Positions 1-7,750 of a stretch of 64,000 nt of DNA are shown in pieces. This DNA comes from Cellulophaga sp. 20_2_10 (GTDB lineage: Bacteria > Bacteroidota > Bacteroidia > Flavobacteriales > Flavobacteriaceae). A program made the translations under genes and the position numbers. Where the stretch lies: assembly GCF_023476645.1 (NCBI RefSeq), contig NZ_JAMCOJ010000005.1, positions 287,730-351,729 of the forward strand, given 5' to 3'. The stretch's first letter is position 1. Each line of letters begins with the position of its first letter. The notes under the pieces were generated by a model. That model was given only the letters and a program-made list of their open reading frames with translations, had not been told where the DNA came from and made no database searches.

Positions 1-1225
1 TTATTAGTTTTGGTAATAGCGTGTCACGGAGTTTTGTTAAGGTTTGGTTTTCTAAAATAAGAGCATTTTGTTCTGCAATATTTGACTGTATCAATTTTGA
101 AAACTCTTTGATTATTTCAACACCTCCAAAAGGAATAGGATAATTAAAAATATCAACTAACTTAATGCTTGCTTGACTCGCACTACCTTGAGCACTATTT
201 ACTATATAATTTAAAAACCTACTGTTCTTTAAAATACAATATAATAATCCTTGGTGCTGCTCATTATCAATATCCATTTTTAATCTAACTGCATTTTGAT
301 TTAACAAACCTCCTTCTGCTGTTTTTGGTACTCTAACAACCTTACCTACAACAGATGAATAATTTGGTGGCCAAGAACCAACTGTAGCAATAATGACATC
401 ATCAGTATTTAATGAATAAGCAATATGTTTTAAAGCTAACTCAGTGGAGATTTTATTACAAGATTCTACATTTATAGAATTATGAGTTGTATCACTTATT
501 CTTACAACTAATTTACCATTATCTTGATACCATTTTGATTTAAAAGCAAAACCTTTTTGATGATTTACAAAATCTCCTAAAATACTTATTCCCCAACCTT
601 TAGGAATTAATCCCAACTCACTATCCACAAACTCACCATCTTTAAAAGGACCAAAATCTACAAACCAATGTTTGTATAATGCCATAGCCATGTCTTCTAA
701 GGTTTTGTTTGTGGCTAGGTTGTTTTCTATTTTATCGTCTATTGCTGATAGGATGCTGGCTATTGCTTTTTGTTCTGGGAGAGGTGGTAAGTCTAGTTCC
801 AAATTTTTAAAAGCCTCTTTAGCTATTCTTTGTCTACCTGAAGTTCCAATCATATTAGCTTCAGCAAATTGTCTCACAAAGGGTTCTCTAGATAAATAGT
901 AAACAAAATCATTATCCGAAATATTTTCTTTTCCTCTAAAAACTAAAAATTCCGTTGAACCAAAACCTTCATTATTTTTCAACCCTTGGACTTGACAAAT
1001 TTTTCCATTCTGCAAACAAGGTGTGATTCTTGCAAATAATGTATCTCCATTTTGAAACTTTGCTCCACCTTTTAACTTCTTAATATTTGAAGGTAAAACT
1101 GTCCTATTATTAGGATCTAAGTCTTTCATTTCAACAAAAGAGTATTCTTCCTTTGAATTAAATTTCATTCTAGGATTTATATCGATGAAGTCAAAAAGAT
1201 TATATATTTTCCAGTTATTTGGCAT
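1..1225 (-). CDS. hsdS: Type I restriction-modification specificity subunit HsdS (3' end beyond window)
   Basis: This gene encodes the DNA-recognition subunit of a type I restriction-modification complex. The ATG is at 1223-1225 and 408 codons are open to the left edge, where the frame continues. The translation has the usual two-target-domain layout: a first variable domain (about residues 1-135), a central conserved helix with the hallmark LPPLPEQKAIASIL and an ALYKHWFVDFGPF stretch, a second variable domain, and a C-terminal conserved helix ending LRDTLLPKLI. The length is close to a full HsdS, so only a few residues are likely missing. It follows hsdM on the same strand but is separated from it by an ATPase gene, a terminator and a palindrome, so it may have its own promoter. 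HsdR is not in the window. Confidence 0.93.
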   Translation of the reverse strand, partial: MPNNWKIYNLFDFIDINPRMKFNSKEEYSFVEMKDLDPNNRTVLPSNIKKLKGGAKFQNGDTLFARITPCLQNGKICQVQGLKNNEGFGSTEFLVFRGKENISDNDFVYYLSREPFVRQFAEANMIGTSGRQRIAKEAFKNLELDLPPLPEQKAIASILSAIDDKIENNLATNKTLEDMAMALYKHWFVDFGPFKDGEFVDSELGLIPKGWGISILGDFVNHQKGFAFKSKWYQDNGKLVVRISDTTHNSINVESCNKISTELALKHIAYSLNTDDVIIATVGSWPPNYSSVVGKVVRVPKTAEGGLLNQNAVRLKMDIDNEQHQGLLYCILKNSRFLNYIVNSAQGSASQASIKLVDIFNYPIPFGGVEIIKEFSKLIQSNIAEQNALILENQTLTKLRDTLLPKLI

Positions 1226-1255
1226 TAGTTTTTTGTTACTTGTTCACCATTTTTA

Positions 1256-1278
1256 TTTGTTCATGTAACATGAACAAA
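1256..1278. promoter_or_regulatory. Perfect 10-bp inverted repeat upstream of hsdS
   Basis: TTTGTTCATG at 1256-1265 and CATGAACAAA at 1269-1278 form a perfect dyad with a 3-nt centre, 31-53 bp upstream of the hsdS start. A further TTGTTCA half-site lies at 1240-1246. There is no U-run typical of a terminator. The symmetry and position fit an operator for a dimeric regulator. A recombination site for hsdS switching is a less likely alternative. No protein binding it can be named. Confidence 0.5.
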
Positions 1279-1340
1279 CTTGTTTTTTAAACATTAAAAA
1301 TGATTTGTCTCTAGTTTTTATTTTAAATTATAAAAAAGAA

Positions 1341-1375
1341 AAAAAAGAAAAACCCCTGTAAACACAGGGTTTTGT
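1341..1375 (-). terminator. Rho-independent terminator between the AlbA_2 ATPase gene and hsdS
   Basis: Read on the minus strand, AACCCTGTG and a matching ACAGGGGTT arm form a hairpin followed by a long U-rich tract (runs of six or more T broken by single C). It would end transcripts coming from hsdM and the ATPase gene before they reach hsdS. Confidence 0.7.
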
Positions 1376-1403
1376 TCTTTTTATTTTTAATTTTATTTTC
1401 AAT

Positions 1404-3056
1404 TTATTTTTTTTTAGCCAATTTATAGGTTCTATTTTTTCTCCCTCCTAAAGGTAATAAACTGCCTTCTTTTGTTAAGGCATACAAACATTTTTGGATA
1501 TCACTAAGTTCCACATCTTTAATATGCTTATGGATTTCTTGTTTAGAACGTTCTCCATTGTATTTTAGGTATTCAATAATTAAATGCTTTAACTGCTCCT
1601 TATCTATTGTTTTTAAGGTAGGGACAATATTTAATTTTGACTGAGAGAACAACGCTGGATTTAATAAATACTCTGTTCCTTTCTTTATTCCTCTTGTGGT
1701 TAAAATAGATTTATCTAATAAACTACCTAACCAACTTCTCAATCTATCTTCTGTTGCCAACTGCAATTTATAAGATAATTGTGTCGAAAGTATTTTTTTA
1801 TCAGAAGCAACTAAACCAAGTAAAATATATTCTTTTTGGCTTAATTTAAAATGCTGTGAAATATATTCTAAAATTTCTAATGCCTCTTTATCCACTACAC
1901 CAGAATATACGGTAACGGAAGTTTTATTAATAGAGCTTTCAATAATCGGCAAAGGCTTAATCTCTCTTACTAACTTTTCATAAATTAAATCATAACCAGA
2001 ACCTTCACCTTCCATTAATCCTAAATCATGAAGTGTTTGTATTAAATGAGGGTTACGTCTATGCCTTTCGTGTAATATATTATCAGCAGTAATTCCCAAA
2101 GGTAAACCTCCAGGGTTTGTAATAACCATTCTGTCTGGGTATACTTCAATGAATATATCTCCTGAAATGGTATATCGTTTATGAGCAATGGCATTAATAA
2201 GTAATTCTCTAATGACTTCCTTCGGATAATTACGTAATTGTTTTCTAAAGAGCCCACTAGAAATCTCGGTAGAGTAATTTAGTTCAATAGCTTCTTTTTC
2301 AATTTCAACAAGTAACTCTTTAGGATTGTGTAAATGAAAATGCCAGTCCTTTTTTCGTATTTTCTCCTCTAAATTGTTGTAAACAATATATTGAACAGTT
2401 AAAGGATAACTTAATCTTGCCCTTTGATTGGCCTTACCTAACCAAATAATACCTAAATTGGTTAAAAAACCATCTGGAGTAATTAATTGATAAAATTCTA
2501 AAATTTCCTCATTAGATTTTTCTTTTATAAAATCTGAAACAAATTTTGAATTTTGAATCTGCTCTACAAAATAAGTAACTTGATTTATATCTGCATCCTC
2601 TAATGTTACGCGTCCTACAGATACTAACTCCCATTGAAAAGCACTTTTCTCAGCAGCTAAATTTGTAAGTTCTTCCCCTGAAACAGGAACACAATTATCT
2701 GTAACTCGAATAAAAACTTTACCAGTAGAAGTAGTTGCAATTGTGCGTGTTGATGGATGTATTACAAATTTAAAATACTCACCTCCGTTTTCGTGAACAA
2801 TAATTTCAGGATTTAAAAGACCAACTGAATCTGTTAAATCTCTTAATCTTGAAATAGTTTTATTTGCTACTTCTTGTTCAATTTTTTGATTTCTAGGAGG
2901 TTCAGATTTTCGATCTTCTATACCCACTATTATTGCACCACCTTGAGCATTTGCAAAAGAAACGCAAGTTTCTGCCAAACTTTTTAGATCTGATCTAGGT
3001 CCAATGACCTTTTTTAAGCTTTTAAAATCAATATTACTGCTTTCTGAAAAATCCAT
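1404..3056 (-). CDS. AlbA_2 (Schlafen-like) DNA/RNA-binding protein with HATPase_c_4 domain
   Basis: The 550-aa protein has an N-terminal AlbA_2/Schlafen-type domain (residues about 1-120, with the conserved LAETCVSFANAQGGAIIVGI core) and a GHKL-type ATP-binding module (HATPase_c_4) at about residues 280-390. The module shows ELLINAIAHKRY, VYPDRMVITNPGGLP and GEGSGYDLI. The C-terminus looks like tandem winged helices. This architecture is common in proteins annotated as ATP-dependent helicase-like or transcriptional regulators and is recurrent in type I restriction loci. Its biochemical role there is not established. It starts 4 nt after the hsdM stop, so the two are co-transcribed, and it is followed by a terminator. 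A regulatory or accessory defence role is inference. Confidence 0.85.
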   Translation of the reverse strand: MDFSESSNIDFKSLKKVIGPRSDLKSLAETCVSFANAQGGAIIVGIEDRKSEPPRNQKIEQEVANKTISRLRDLTDSVGLLNPEIIVHENGGEYFKFVIHPSTRTIATTSTGKVFIRVTDNCVPVSGEELTNLAAEKSAFQWELVSVGRVTLEDADINQVTYFVEQIQNSKFVSDFIKEKSNEEILEFYQLITPDGFLTNLGIIWLGKANQRARLSYPLTVQYIVYNNLEEKIRKKDWHFHLHNPKELLVEIEKEAIELNYSTEISSGLFRKQLRNYPKEVIRELLINAIAHKRYTISGDIFIEVYPDRMVITNPGGLPLGITADNILHERHRRNPHLIQTLHDLGLMEGEGSGYDLIYEKLVREIKPLPIIESSINKTSVTVYSGVVDKEALEILEYISQHFKLSQKEYILLGLVASDKKILSTQLSYKLQLATEDRLRSWLGSLLDKSILTTRGIKKGTEYLLNPALFSQSKLNIVPTLKTIDKEQLKHLIIEYLKYNGERSKQEIHKHIKDVELSDIQKCLYALTKEGSLLPLGGRKNRTYKLAKKK

Positions 3057-3059
3057 ATA

Positions 3060-4649
3060 TTAAAATTTATCAAAATTTTCTAAAATCTGTTTCTGCAATG
3101 CATTTCCTTTTTCAAACTGGGTTTCCAACTGCGCTTTTAATGTTTCCATTTTATCTTCAAATGGGATACCATCATCTTCAACAGCTTCTGTACCAACGTA
3201 AATACCAGGTGTTAGTTTGTAGTCTTGTTTTTTAACTTCTTCTAAAGTTGCACTATAGCAAAAACCATCTTCATTTTTATAAGAACCGTCTAAGTTTCTC
3301 CAATTATGGTATATTTCCGTTACTTTATTAATATCGTCGTTTGTAAAAACACGGAGTTTTCGGCTTTCCATAGTCCCCATTTTAGAGGTATCGATAAACA
3401 AAATATCATTAGAACGCTCTCTATGCACACCATCTTTACCATCTCTGTTTTTACTTAAAATAAAAATACACGCTGGAATGCCTGTAGTTAAAAATAGTTT
3501 GTCTGGTAAACGTACAATACAATCTACCATACTATTGTCTACCATATGTTGACGTACATTCTTTTCTCCTTTATTATTAGAAGTCATTGCGCCGTTTGCC
3601 ATAACTACACTTGCAGTACCAGTATCGCTTAAATGAGACCAAAAGGTTTGCATCCACATATAATTGGCATTACCATCTGTGGTAAACTCCTCTTTTGGGC
3701 CAAATAGTCGTGGATCATTTTCCGGTAAATCTTCTGGATGCCATTGACTAACATTAAACGGTGGATTTACAATAATAAAATCTGCTTCTAAATCAGGAAA
3801 TTTATCTTGTAGTAAAGAGTCTCCTAAGCGTACATCAAAAGATAAATCTCGTAGTGCTAAATTCATTTTACATAAACGCAGTGTGCCATCGTAACGTTCT
3901 TGCCCGTAAATAGAAATGTTTTTCTTGTCGCCATTATGTGCTTGTAAAAACTTTAAAGATTGCACAAACATACCTCCAGAACCACAGGCAGCATCAAAGA
4001 TTTTACCCTCGTAAGGCTCTATCATTTCTACCAATAAACGCACAATACTTCCTGGTGTGAAAAATTGTCCTGCACCAGAACCTTCTGCTATAGCAAACTT
4101 ACCAATATAATACTCGTAAACACGGCCTAAAATATCACTGTCTGGGTTTTCCTTTTCAGATAACTTAGGGTTTGCTAAAAGATTAATTAAACCCGCAACT
4201 TGCTTTGCTGTTAGCTGACTTTTCACAAAGATGCGCGGTAAAATACCTTTTAAATCTGGTCTATATGTCGCTAATGTTTGGTCTAACAAATCAAAAGCAT
4301 CATCTACTAAAACTTTAATATTATCTTGCTCGGCATTGTCTTGTAGAAATTGCCAAGTAGCTTTTTCAGGAATAATATAAGTGCTTTCAGATAAATACTC
4401 ATCTGGATCCTCTAACACATAGTTTTGCTCTTCAATATCTTCTGTAAAATATTCTGATGATTTATCGTTAAACAAAATTTTTAAACTATCCCTACGTAAC
4501 TCGTAACGCTCGGAAATGTGTTTTAAAAATATTAATGGTAGTATGTAATCCTTATATTGATTTTCAGCCACAGCGCCTCGAAGTTCATTTGCTGCTTTCC
4601 ACAACTCTTTTTCAAAGTTGATATCTGCTTTGGTTGTATTTGTACTCAT
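3060..4649 (-). CDS. hsdM: Type I restriction-modification DNA methyltransferase subunit HsdM
   Basis: This is the N6-adenine methyltransferase subunit of a type I system. The 529-aa protein has an HsdM N-terminal helical domain (about 10-150), a GQFFTPGSIVRLLVEMIEP lead-in, the SAM-binding motif I DAACGSGG (219-226) and the catalytic NPPF motif IV (295-298). Length and motif order are normal for HsdM. It is the first gene of an operon with the AlbA_2 ATPase gene, whose ATG lies 4 nt downstream. The 246 bp upstream contain no gene. Without hsdR in the window, I cannot tell whether the system restricts or only methylates. Confidence 0.96.
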   Translation of the reverse strand: MSTNTTKADINFEKELWKAANELRGAVAENQYKDYILPLIFLKHISERYELRRDSLKILFNDKSSEYFTEDIEEQNYVLEDPDEYLSESTYIIPEKATWQFLQDNAEQDNIKVLVDDAFDLLDQTLATYRPDLKGILPRIFVKSQLTAKQVAGLINLLANPKLSEKENPDSDILGRVYEYYIGKFAIAEGSGAGQFFTPGSIVRLLVEMIEPYEGKIFDAACGSGGMFVQSLKFLQAHNGDKKNISIYGQERYDGTLRLCKMNLALRDLSFDVRLGDSLLQDKFPDLEADFIIVNPPFNVSQWHPEDLPENDPRLFGPKEEFTTDGNANYMWMQTFWSHLSDTGTASVVMANGAMTSNNKGEKNVRQHMVDNSMVDCIVRLPDKLFLTTGIPACIFILSKNRDGKDGVHRERSNDILFIDTSKMGTMESRKLRVFTNDDINKVTEIYHNWRNLDGSYKNEDGFCYSATLEEVKKQDYKLTPGIYVGTEAVEDDGIPFEDKMETLKAQLETQFEKGNALQKQILENFDKF

Positions 4650-4895
4650 CTAAATTTGAGAGATAATGTTTGGTTAAACTTGACACAAAAACCGATTAAA
4701 CAAAGGCATTGCGCTTAATAATAAAAATTATATCTAATACGCTCTAAATAATTTGAATACTCCTATTGACCCTCTATTTTATTATAGAATATTCAAAATT
4801 TCAGGGTTAAAACGCAGTAAAAAAACCGTAATATAAATATACAATTATATAATGTTAGACCTAATATAAACTCTCAAAATAATAACTAGTATTAC

Positions 4896-5129
4896 CTAAA
4901 ACATTTTATCTAATTGGTCTTTTCTTATGGTCATTCGTTCTTTAATTTCATCTTCATTCTCTTTAAAAAAAGACAATACAATATTACTTATTACCTGACT
5001 TCTAGTAACATCAAAAAGATCTGCAATTAAAGATATTCTTGCGTGAGTAGCATCAGAAATGTTAACTACTTTTTTACCTTGCTTTTCATTATTAGTAATA
5101 GGAGCCGTGATTGTTTTTTTTATACTCAT
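4896..5129 (-). CDS. Small ribbon-helix-helix-like protein of the mobile element
   Basis: I place the start at the ATG at 5127-5129, giving 77 aa. A longer reading frame to 5291 would begin with TTG and run through a large palindrome, so it is not credible. Residues about 22-50 (VVNISDATHARISLIADLFDV) resemble the strand plus first helix of an RHH or similar MetJ/Arc-type fold, followed by TRSQVISNIVLSFF as the second helix and a charged C-terminus. Such proteins bind DNA as dimers and often autoregulate or act at oriT or par sites. It is the last gene of the element on this strand, and its leader contains the nested inverted repeats at 5158-5284. No specific family is recognised. Confidence 0.65.
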   Translation of the reverse strand: MSIKKTITAPITNNEKQGKKVVNISDATHARISLIADLFDVTRSQVISNIVLSFFKENEDEIKERMTIRKDQLDKMF

Positions 5130-5157
5130 AGTGTAGTGGAATAAAAAAAGCGTGGAA

Positions 5158-5284
5158 CTGTAACTCATCGATCTTACAGGTCTCGCCAGAAACCTTTCCT
5201 CCAAATAAGAACAGCCCACGCAGTCACGTGGGCGTCTTAACTTTGTTTGGAGGTAATTAATAGAACCTGGCGAGTTCGAAGACC
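5158..5284. repeat. Nested inverted-repeat structure (possible structured RNA leader or ssDNA origin)
   Basis: Four concentric pairs of arms are visible: CTCGCCAG 5182-5189 with CTGGCGAG 5267-5274, CCTCCAAA 5198-5205 with TTTGGAGG 5246-5253, TAAGA 5207-5211 with TCTTA 5235-5239, and GCCCACG 5214-5220 with CGTGGGC 5227-5233. GGTC/GACC extends the outer arm across a TTCGAA bulge (5275-5284). Next to it is a separate small hairpin, CTGTAA 5158-5163 with TTACAG 5174-5179. It is far more GC-rich than its surroundings and lies in the 5' leader of the small RHH-like gene. It could be a regulatory RNA, a single-strand initiation hairpin or a transfer site. Confidence 0.75.
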
Positions 5285-5497
5285 AAATCAAAAGCTAAAC
5301 GCTTTATATTTTAATATATATTTTACTTATAAAAATGTATGGCAATATACATATATTTAAATATTTCATTTAACATTTAAATACATTTTTAAAGCATTAA
5401 TTATTGTCTTTGATACTTAAAAAACAATAGCTATAAGCTATAATACTTAAAGGTATTTAGTTCTGGCGTCTTTTATTCCTAGGCACTACAATAAGGC

Positions 5498-5632
5498 TTA
5501 CTTTTTGGTAGATTTACTTGGTTTTAGCGTTGGCTTATTACCTGGTGTATTCTTGTTATCTCTTCTTCTTTTATCCAGTGTACCATCTTCCTTTTTAGGT
5601 TTTGGACCGGGCTTAATTGCTTGAATTTTCAT
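5498..5632 (-). CDS. Small basic protein, 44 aa, unknown
   Basis: A 44-codon frame runs from ATG (5630-5632) to TAA (5498-5500). The predicted peptide is strongly basic and proline-rich: it begins MKIQAIKPGPKPKKEDG, has an RRR cluster near residue 23, and ends in KPSKSTKK. The KPGPKPKK segment resembles an AT-hook-like minor-groove binder. It sits in an otherwise empty stretch between two element genes. Its coherent composition with no rare-looking residues favours a real gene, but there is no clear ribosome binding site and no family is recognised. Confidence 0.45.
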   Translation of the reverse strand: MKIQAIKPGPKPKKEDGTLDKRRRDNKNTPGNKPTLKPSKSTKK

Positions 5633-5730
5633 ATTGCGCTGAATTTAAATTATTTATAATTGTATCAAAAATAATTAATCGCAAATTAAATGCTTTACGG
5701 AAAGCCGTAATTTGATTCTAAAATTTGGAT

Positions 5731-6120
5731 TTATTCTGGTTTATTCCTAAGCAATGAATCACGAAGAAAGATTAATTTTTCTTTTTCGATATTAAAAGTA
5801 ACGAATTCATCATCGTGCACATAATGTATATTCTGGATTTGACTTGAATACAAAATACCGTTTATATAAAATTTTTGAGAGTTAAAAGTAAGTTCTCTTA
5901 TTGCTTCAATAATTAATTCTTCATTAAAGCCAGAGGCATCTAATTCAACTTGATAGAAATTTTTATCATATACCCTAAAACCTTCTTTTCCGCAACTGGT
6001 ATTTTTACGTAGCATATTCTTAAAAAGGCCGACAATTATATTGTCAACTGGAAAACTTAAATTATTAGGATTTTCTCTATTGATGAATTCTTTAAAAACT
6101 TCTGTTTTTTTATTATTCAA
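5731..6120 (-). CDS. Unknown protein, 129 aa, in the partition gene cluster
   Basis: This soluble protein has no signal peptide or membrane segment and is not recognised. The frame begins with TTG at 6118-6120. The only upstream in-frame codons before a stop lack an ATG, so TTG is the probable start, 18 nt after the preceding stop. It is the last of four same-strand genes after parA (parA, RHH gene, 73-aa gene, this gene). The content is mixed alpha/beta with a helical middle (ELIIEAIRELTF) and a basic C-terminus. The position suggests a role in maintenance or replication control of the element, but nothing in the sequence proves it. Confidence 0.6.
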   Translation of the reverse strand: MNNKKTEVFKEFINRENPNNLSFPVDNIIVGLFKNMLRKNTSCGKEGFRVYDKNFYQVELDASGFNEELIIEAIRELTFNSQKFYINGILYSSQIQNIHYVHDDEFVTFNIEKEKLIFLRDSLLRNKPE

Positions 6121-6138
6121 TATACTGGAGTTAAGGTA

Positions 6139-6360
6139 TTAATCTGCAAAAAGTCTTTCTTGCTCTTCATTTAAAACTTGCTTCCTTTTAGTACTGATAG
6201 CTTCCTTTGTAGAATTAATTTCATCCTTAAAGTTAAGCCTAGCTACCTCCTCTGCATAATTTCTTAAGATCTTATAATCCGTTTGCCAACATTTTAAACC
6301 ATCATTATGGTTATTTAAAATTTCAATTTCTTCAAAACTTAAATTATCCAAGTACCCCAT
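6139..6360 (-). CDS. Unknown small helical protein, 73 aa
   Basis: I choose the ATG at 6358-6360 (MGYLDNLSFEEIE...). A longer frame to 6402 would need TTG. The protein is charged and predicted almost wholly helical, with a DEINSTKEAISTKRKQVLNEEQ segment that could form a coiled coil. It is not recognised. It lies 93 nt after the RHH gene and 18 nt before the 129-aa gene, so it may share the parA transcript. A toxin-antitoxin role for this pair of small genes is possible but unsupported by any motif I can see. Confidence 0.5.
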   Translation of the reverse strand: MGYLDNLSFEEIEILNNHNDGLKCWQTDYKILRNYAEEVARLNFKDEINSTKEAISTKRKQVLNEEQERLFAD

Positions 6361-6453
6361 TATTCTGTTTTTAATAATTTTAGCTAAAATTATACAATCC
6401 AATACAACTTAACAAAAATTAACAGTAATTTTCTTATCCAATACTTGAGGCAC

Positions 6454-6684
6454 TTAAAATGATAGATAATCTTCAATACTACTGTTTATAATATCCTTTA
6501 TGCTTCTATCTTCCTCTAAAGCTTTTGTCTTTAGTCTTTTTAATAGATCAACATCTATATAAAATGAAAATTGCTTAGAATTATTAAGAATAGACTCTTT
6601 TTCAGACACCACCTTTTGTATCGGTATTTTTACCTGACCTGACTTTACCTTACCTAAAAGGCTATCAAAACTTTCTTTTTTCAT
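6454..6684 (-). CDS. ParG-like ribbon-helix-helix partition partner
   Basis: The 76-aa protein has a polar, presumably flexible N-terminal tail (residues 1-35) and a C-terminal RHH module (QFSFYIDVDLLKRLKTKALEEDRSIKDIINSSIEDYL). It lies 34 bp downstream of parA. Size, tail-plus-RHH layout and gene order match type Ib partition centromere-binding proteins (ParG of ParF/ParG systems), which bind the centromere and operator and stimulate the ParA ATPase. The assignment rests on architecture and context, not on close sequence recognition. Confidence 0.65.
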   Translation of the reverse strand: MKKESFDSLLGKVKSGQVKIPIQKVVSEKESILNNSKQFSFYIDVDLLKRLKTKALEEDRSIKDIINSSIEDYLSF

Positions 6685-6718
6685 AATTATGTATTTATAT
6701 AATTCTAGGTTTATACAA

Positions 6719-7300
6719 TTATATTAATGCCTTTAACACTTCTTTTGTTAAACCATCTATTTGTTTTTGGGCATTATTATTACGCTCTACTCCTTTAAGC
6801 AAAACAGAACGAGTAAATACAACCAAATCATTAATTTGAGTATTTGCAATTTTAACCTTGTAAGTTTTTAATTCATTTAAAATATCAGAAGTCAAAGAAG
6901 TATTGTGTTTTACCATATTTAACACTATTAGTGTTTTATCTAATTTATTATTATCTCCAATAATGCTAATAGTACTTTCTATTGCTAATAAATCTAATAC
7001 GCCAGCTTTGGTAGGGACTATTATTAAATCTGATAACTCCATTAAACCTGATAACTTATCTGATAAGTAAGGTGGTGTATCAATAAATATAAAGTCCAAA
7101 TTTGAATTTTTAAGTATTGATTTATCTGAAGTAATTATGAAATCATTTACAATATGATTAATCCCCAAAAGACTTCCTTGCAGATCCATATCTAGAATTG
7201 CTACTTTACTACAACTACTAAGGTTTTGAGCCAAATTAAAGGTCAAAGTACTTTTGCCAACTCCTCCTTTTTGATGAGTCACTAATATAATTTTAGCCAT
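6719..7300 (-). CDS. parA: ParA/ParF-type partition ATPase
   Basis: The 193-aa protein is a MinD/ParA-superfamily ATPase with a deviant Walker A KGGVGKST at residues 11-18, a Walker A-prime ILDMDLQG region near 35-42 and a Walker B FIFIDTPP. It is short and lacks an N-terminal HTH, which places it with type Ib (ParF-like) partition ATPases rather than the long ParA of P1 type. It follows the 147-aa membrane protein gene by 4 nt and precedes the RHH gene, so mobilization and partition genes appear to form one operon. It would segregate an extrachromosomal form of the element or position transfer components. Confidence 0.9.
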   Translation of the reverse strand: MAKIILVTHQKGGVGKSTLTFNLAQNLSSCSKVAILDMDLQGSLLGINHIVNDFIITSDKSILKNSNLDFIFIDTPPYLSDKLSGLMELSDLIIVPTKAGVLDLLAIESTISIIGDNNKLDKTLIVLNMVKHNTSLTSDILNELKTYKVKIANTQINDLVVFTRSVLLKGVERNNNAQKQIDGLTKEVLKALI

Positions 7301-7304
7301 ATTA

Positions 7305-7748
7305 TTATTTTATTTTCCAAGTTTGGTACTGCTTAAAAGCATCTGGGTTATCATTAAAAAATTCCTCGATATGGCTTTTAACCTTATTTGCACCTCTATT
7401 GTATTCTTTATCCTCAATATTGTTAAAGCTTTGAAATTGATATACATTAAAAAACATTGAAATAATTGTGACTATTAAACAGAGAACAATTGGTGTAAAA
7501 TATCTTCTCGGAAATAATATAAAATTATCTAGTCTATGCTGTATCTTATTCAGTTCAACGCTATAAACTCTGTTTCTTTGGTCTAATTTTTTTAAAAAAA
7601 TTGAAAAACTATCTTCTACTTTTTTTGTGCTTAGAATAAGCTTTAAACCCTCAATTCTTTTAGTTTCCTTCTGCAGTTGAGAAATACCCTTTTGAAATGT
7701 CTCAATTTCATCAATAATCAAAGATGCTAATTCTTCAATTTTAGCCAT
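7305..7748 (-). CDS. Coiled-coil protein with one membrane segment, mob operon
   Basis: The 147-aa protein has an N-terminal helical, coiled-coil-like region (about 1-75), a single hydrophobic segment at about 84-103 (FTPIVLCLIVTIISMFFNVY) and a polar C-terminus. With arginines just before the segment, the N-terminus is probably cytoplasmic. It sits 2 nt after the relaxase stop and 4 nt before parA, so it is translationally linked to both. Position and topology are like small accessory membrane proteins of Bacteroidota mobilization operons, but no family is recognised. A link between relaxosome and membrane is inference. Confidence 0.7.
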   Translation of the reverse strand: MAKIEELASLIIDEIETFQKGISQLQKETKRIEGLKLILSTKKVEDSFSIFLKKLDQRNRVYSVELNKIQHRLDNFILFPRRYFTPIVLCLIVTIISMFFNVYQFQSFNNIEDKEYNRGANKVKSHIEEFFNDNPDAFKQYQTWKIK

Positions 7749-7750
7749 AA

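Noticed and set aside
672..899. Plus-strand 75-aa frame in the hsdS region
   Set aside because: Antisense shadow of a well-conserved HsdS reading frame.
4650..4895. Possible gene or CRISPR-like repeats between hsdM and the small RHH gene
   Set aside because: AT-rich with no coherent frame and no regularly spaced repeats.
5130..5291. N-terminal extension of the small RHH-like protein to 5291
   Set aside because: It starts with TTG, runs through the long palindrome and encodes low-complexity, Cys/Arg-rich sequence unlike the RHH part. The ATG at 5127-5129 is better.
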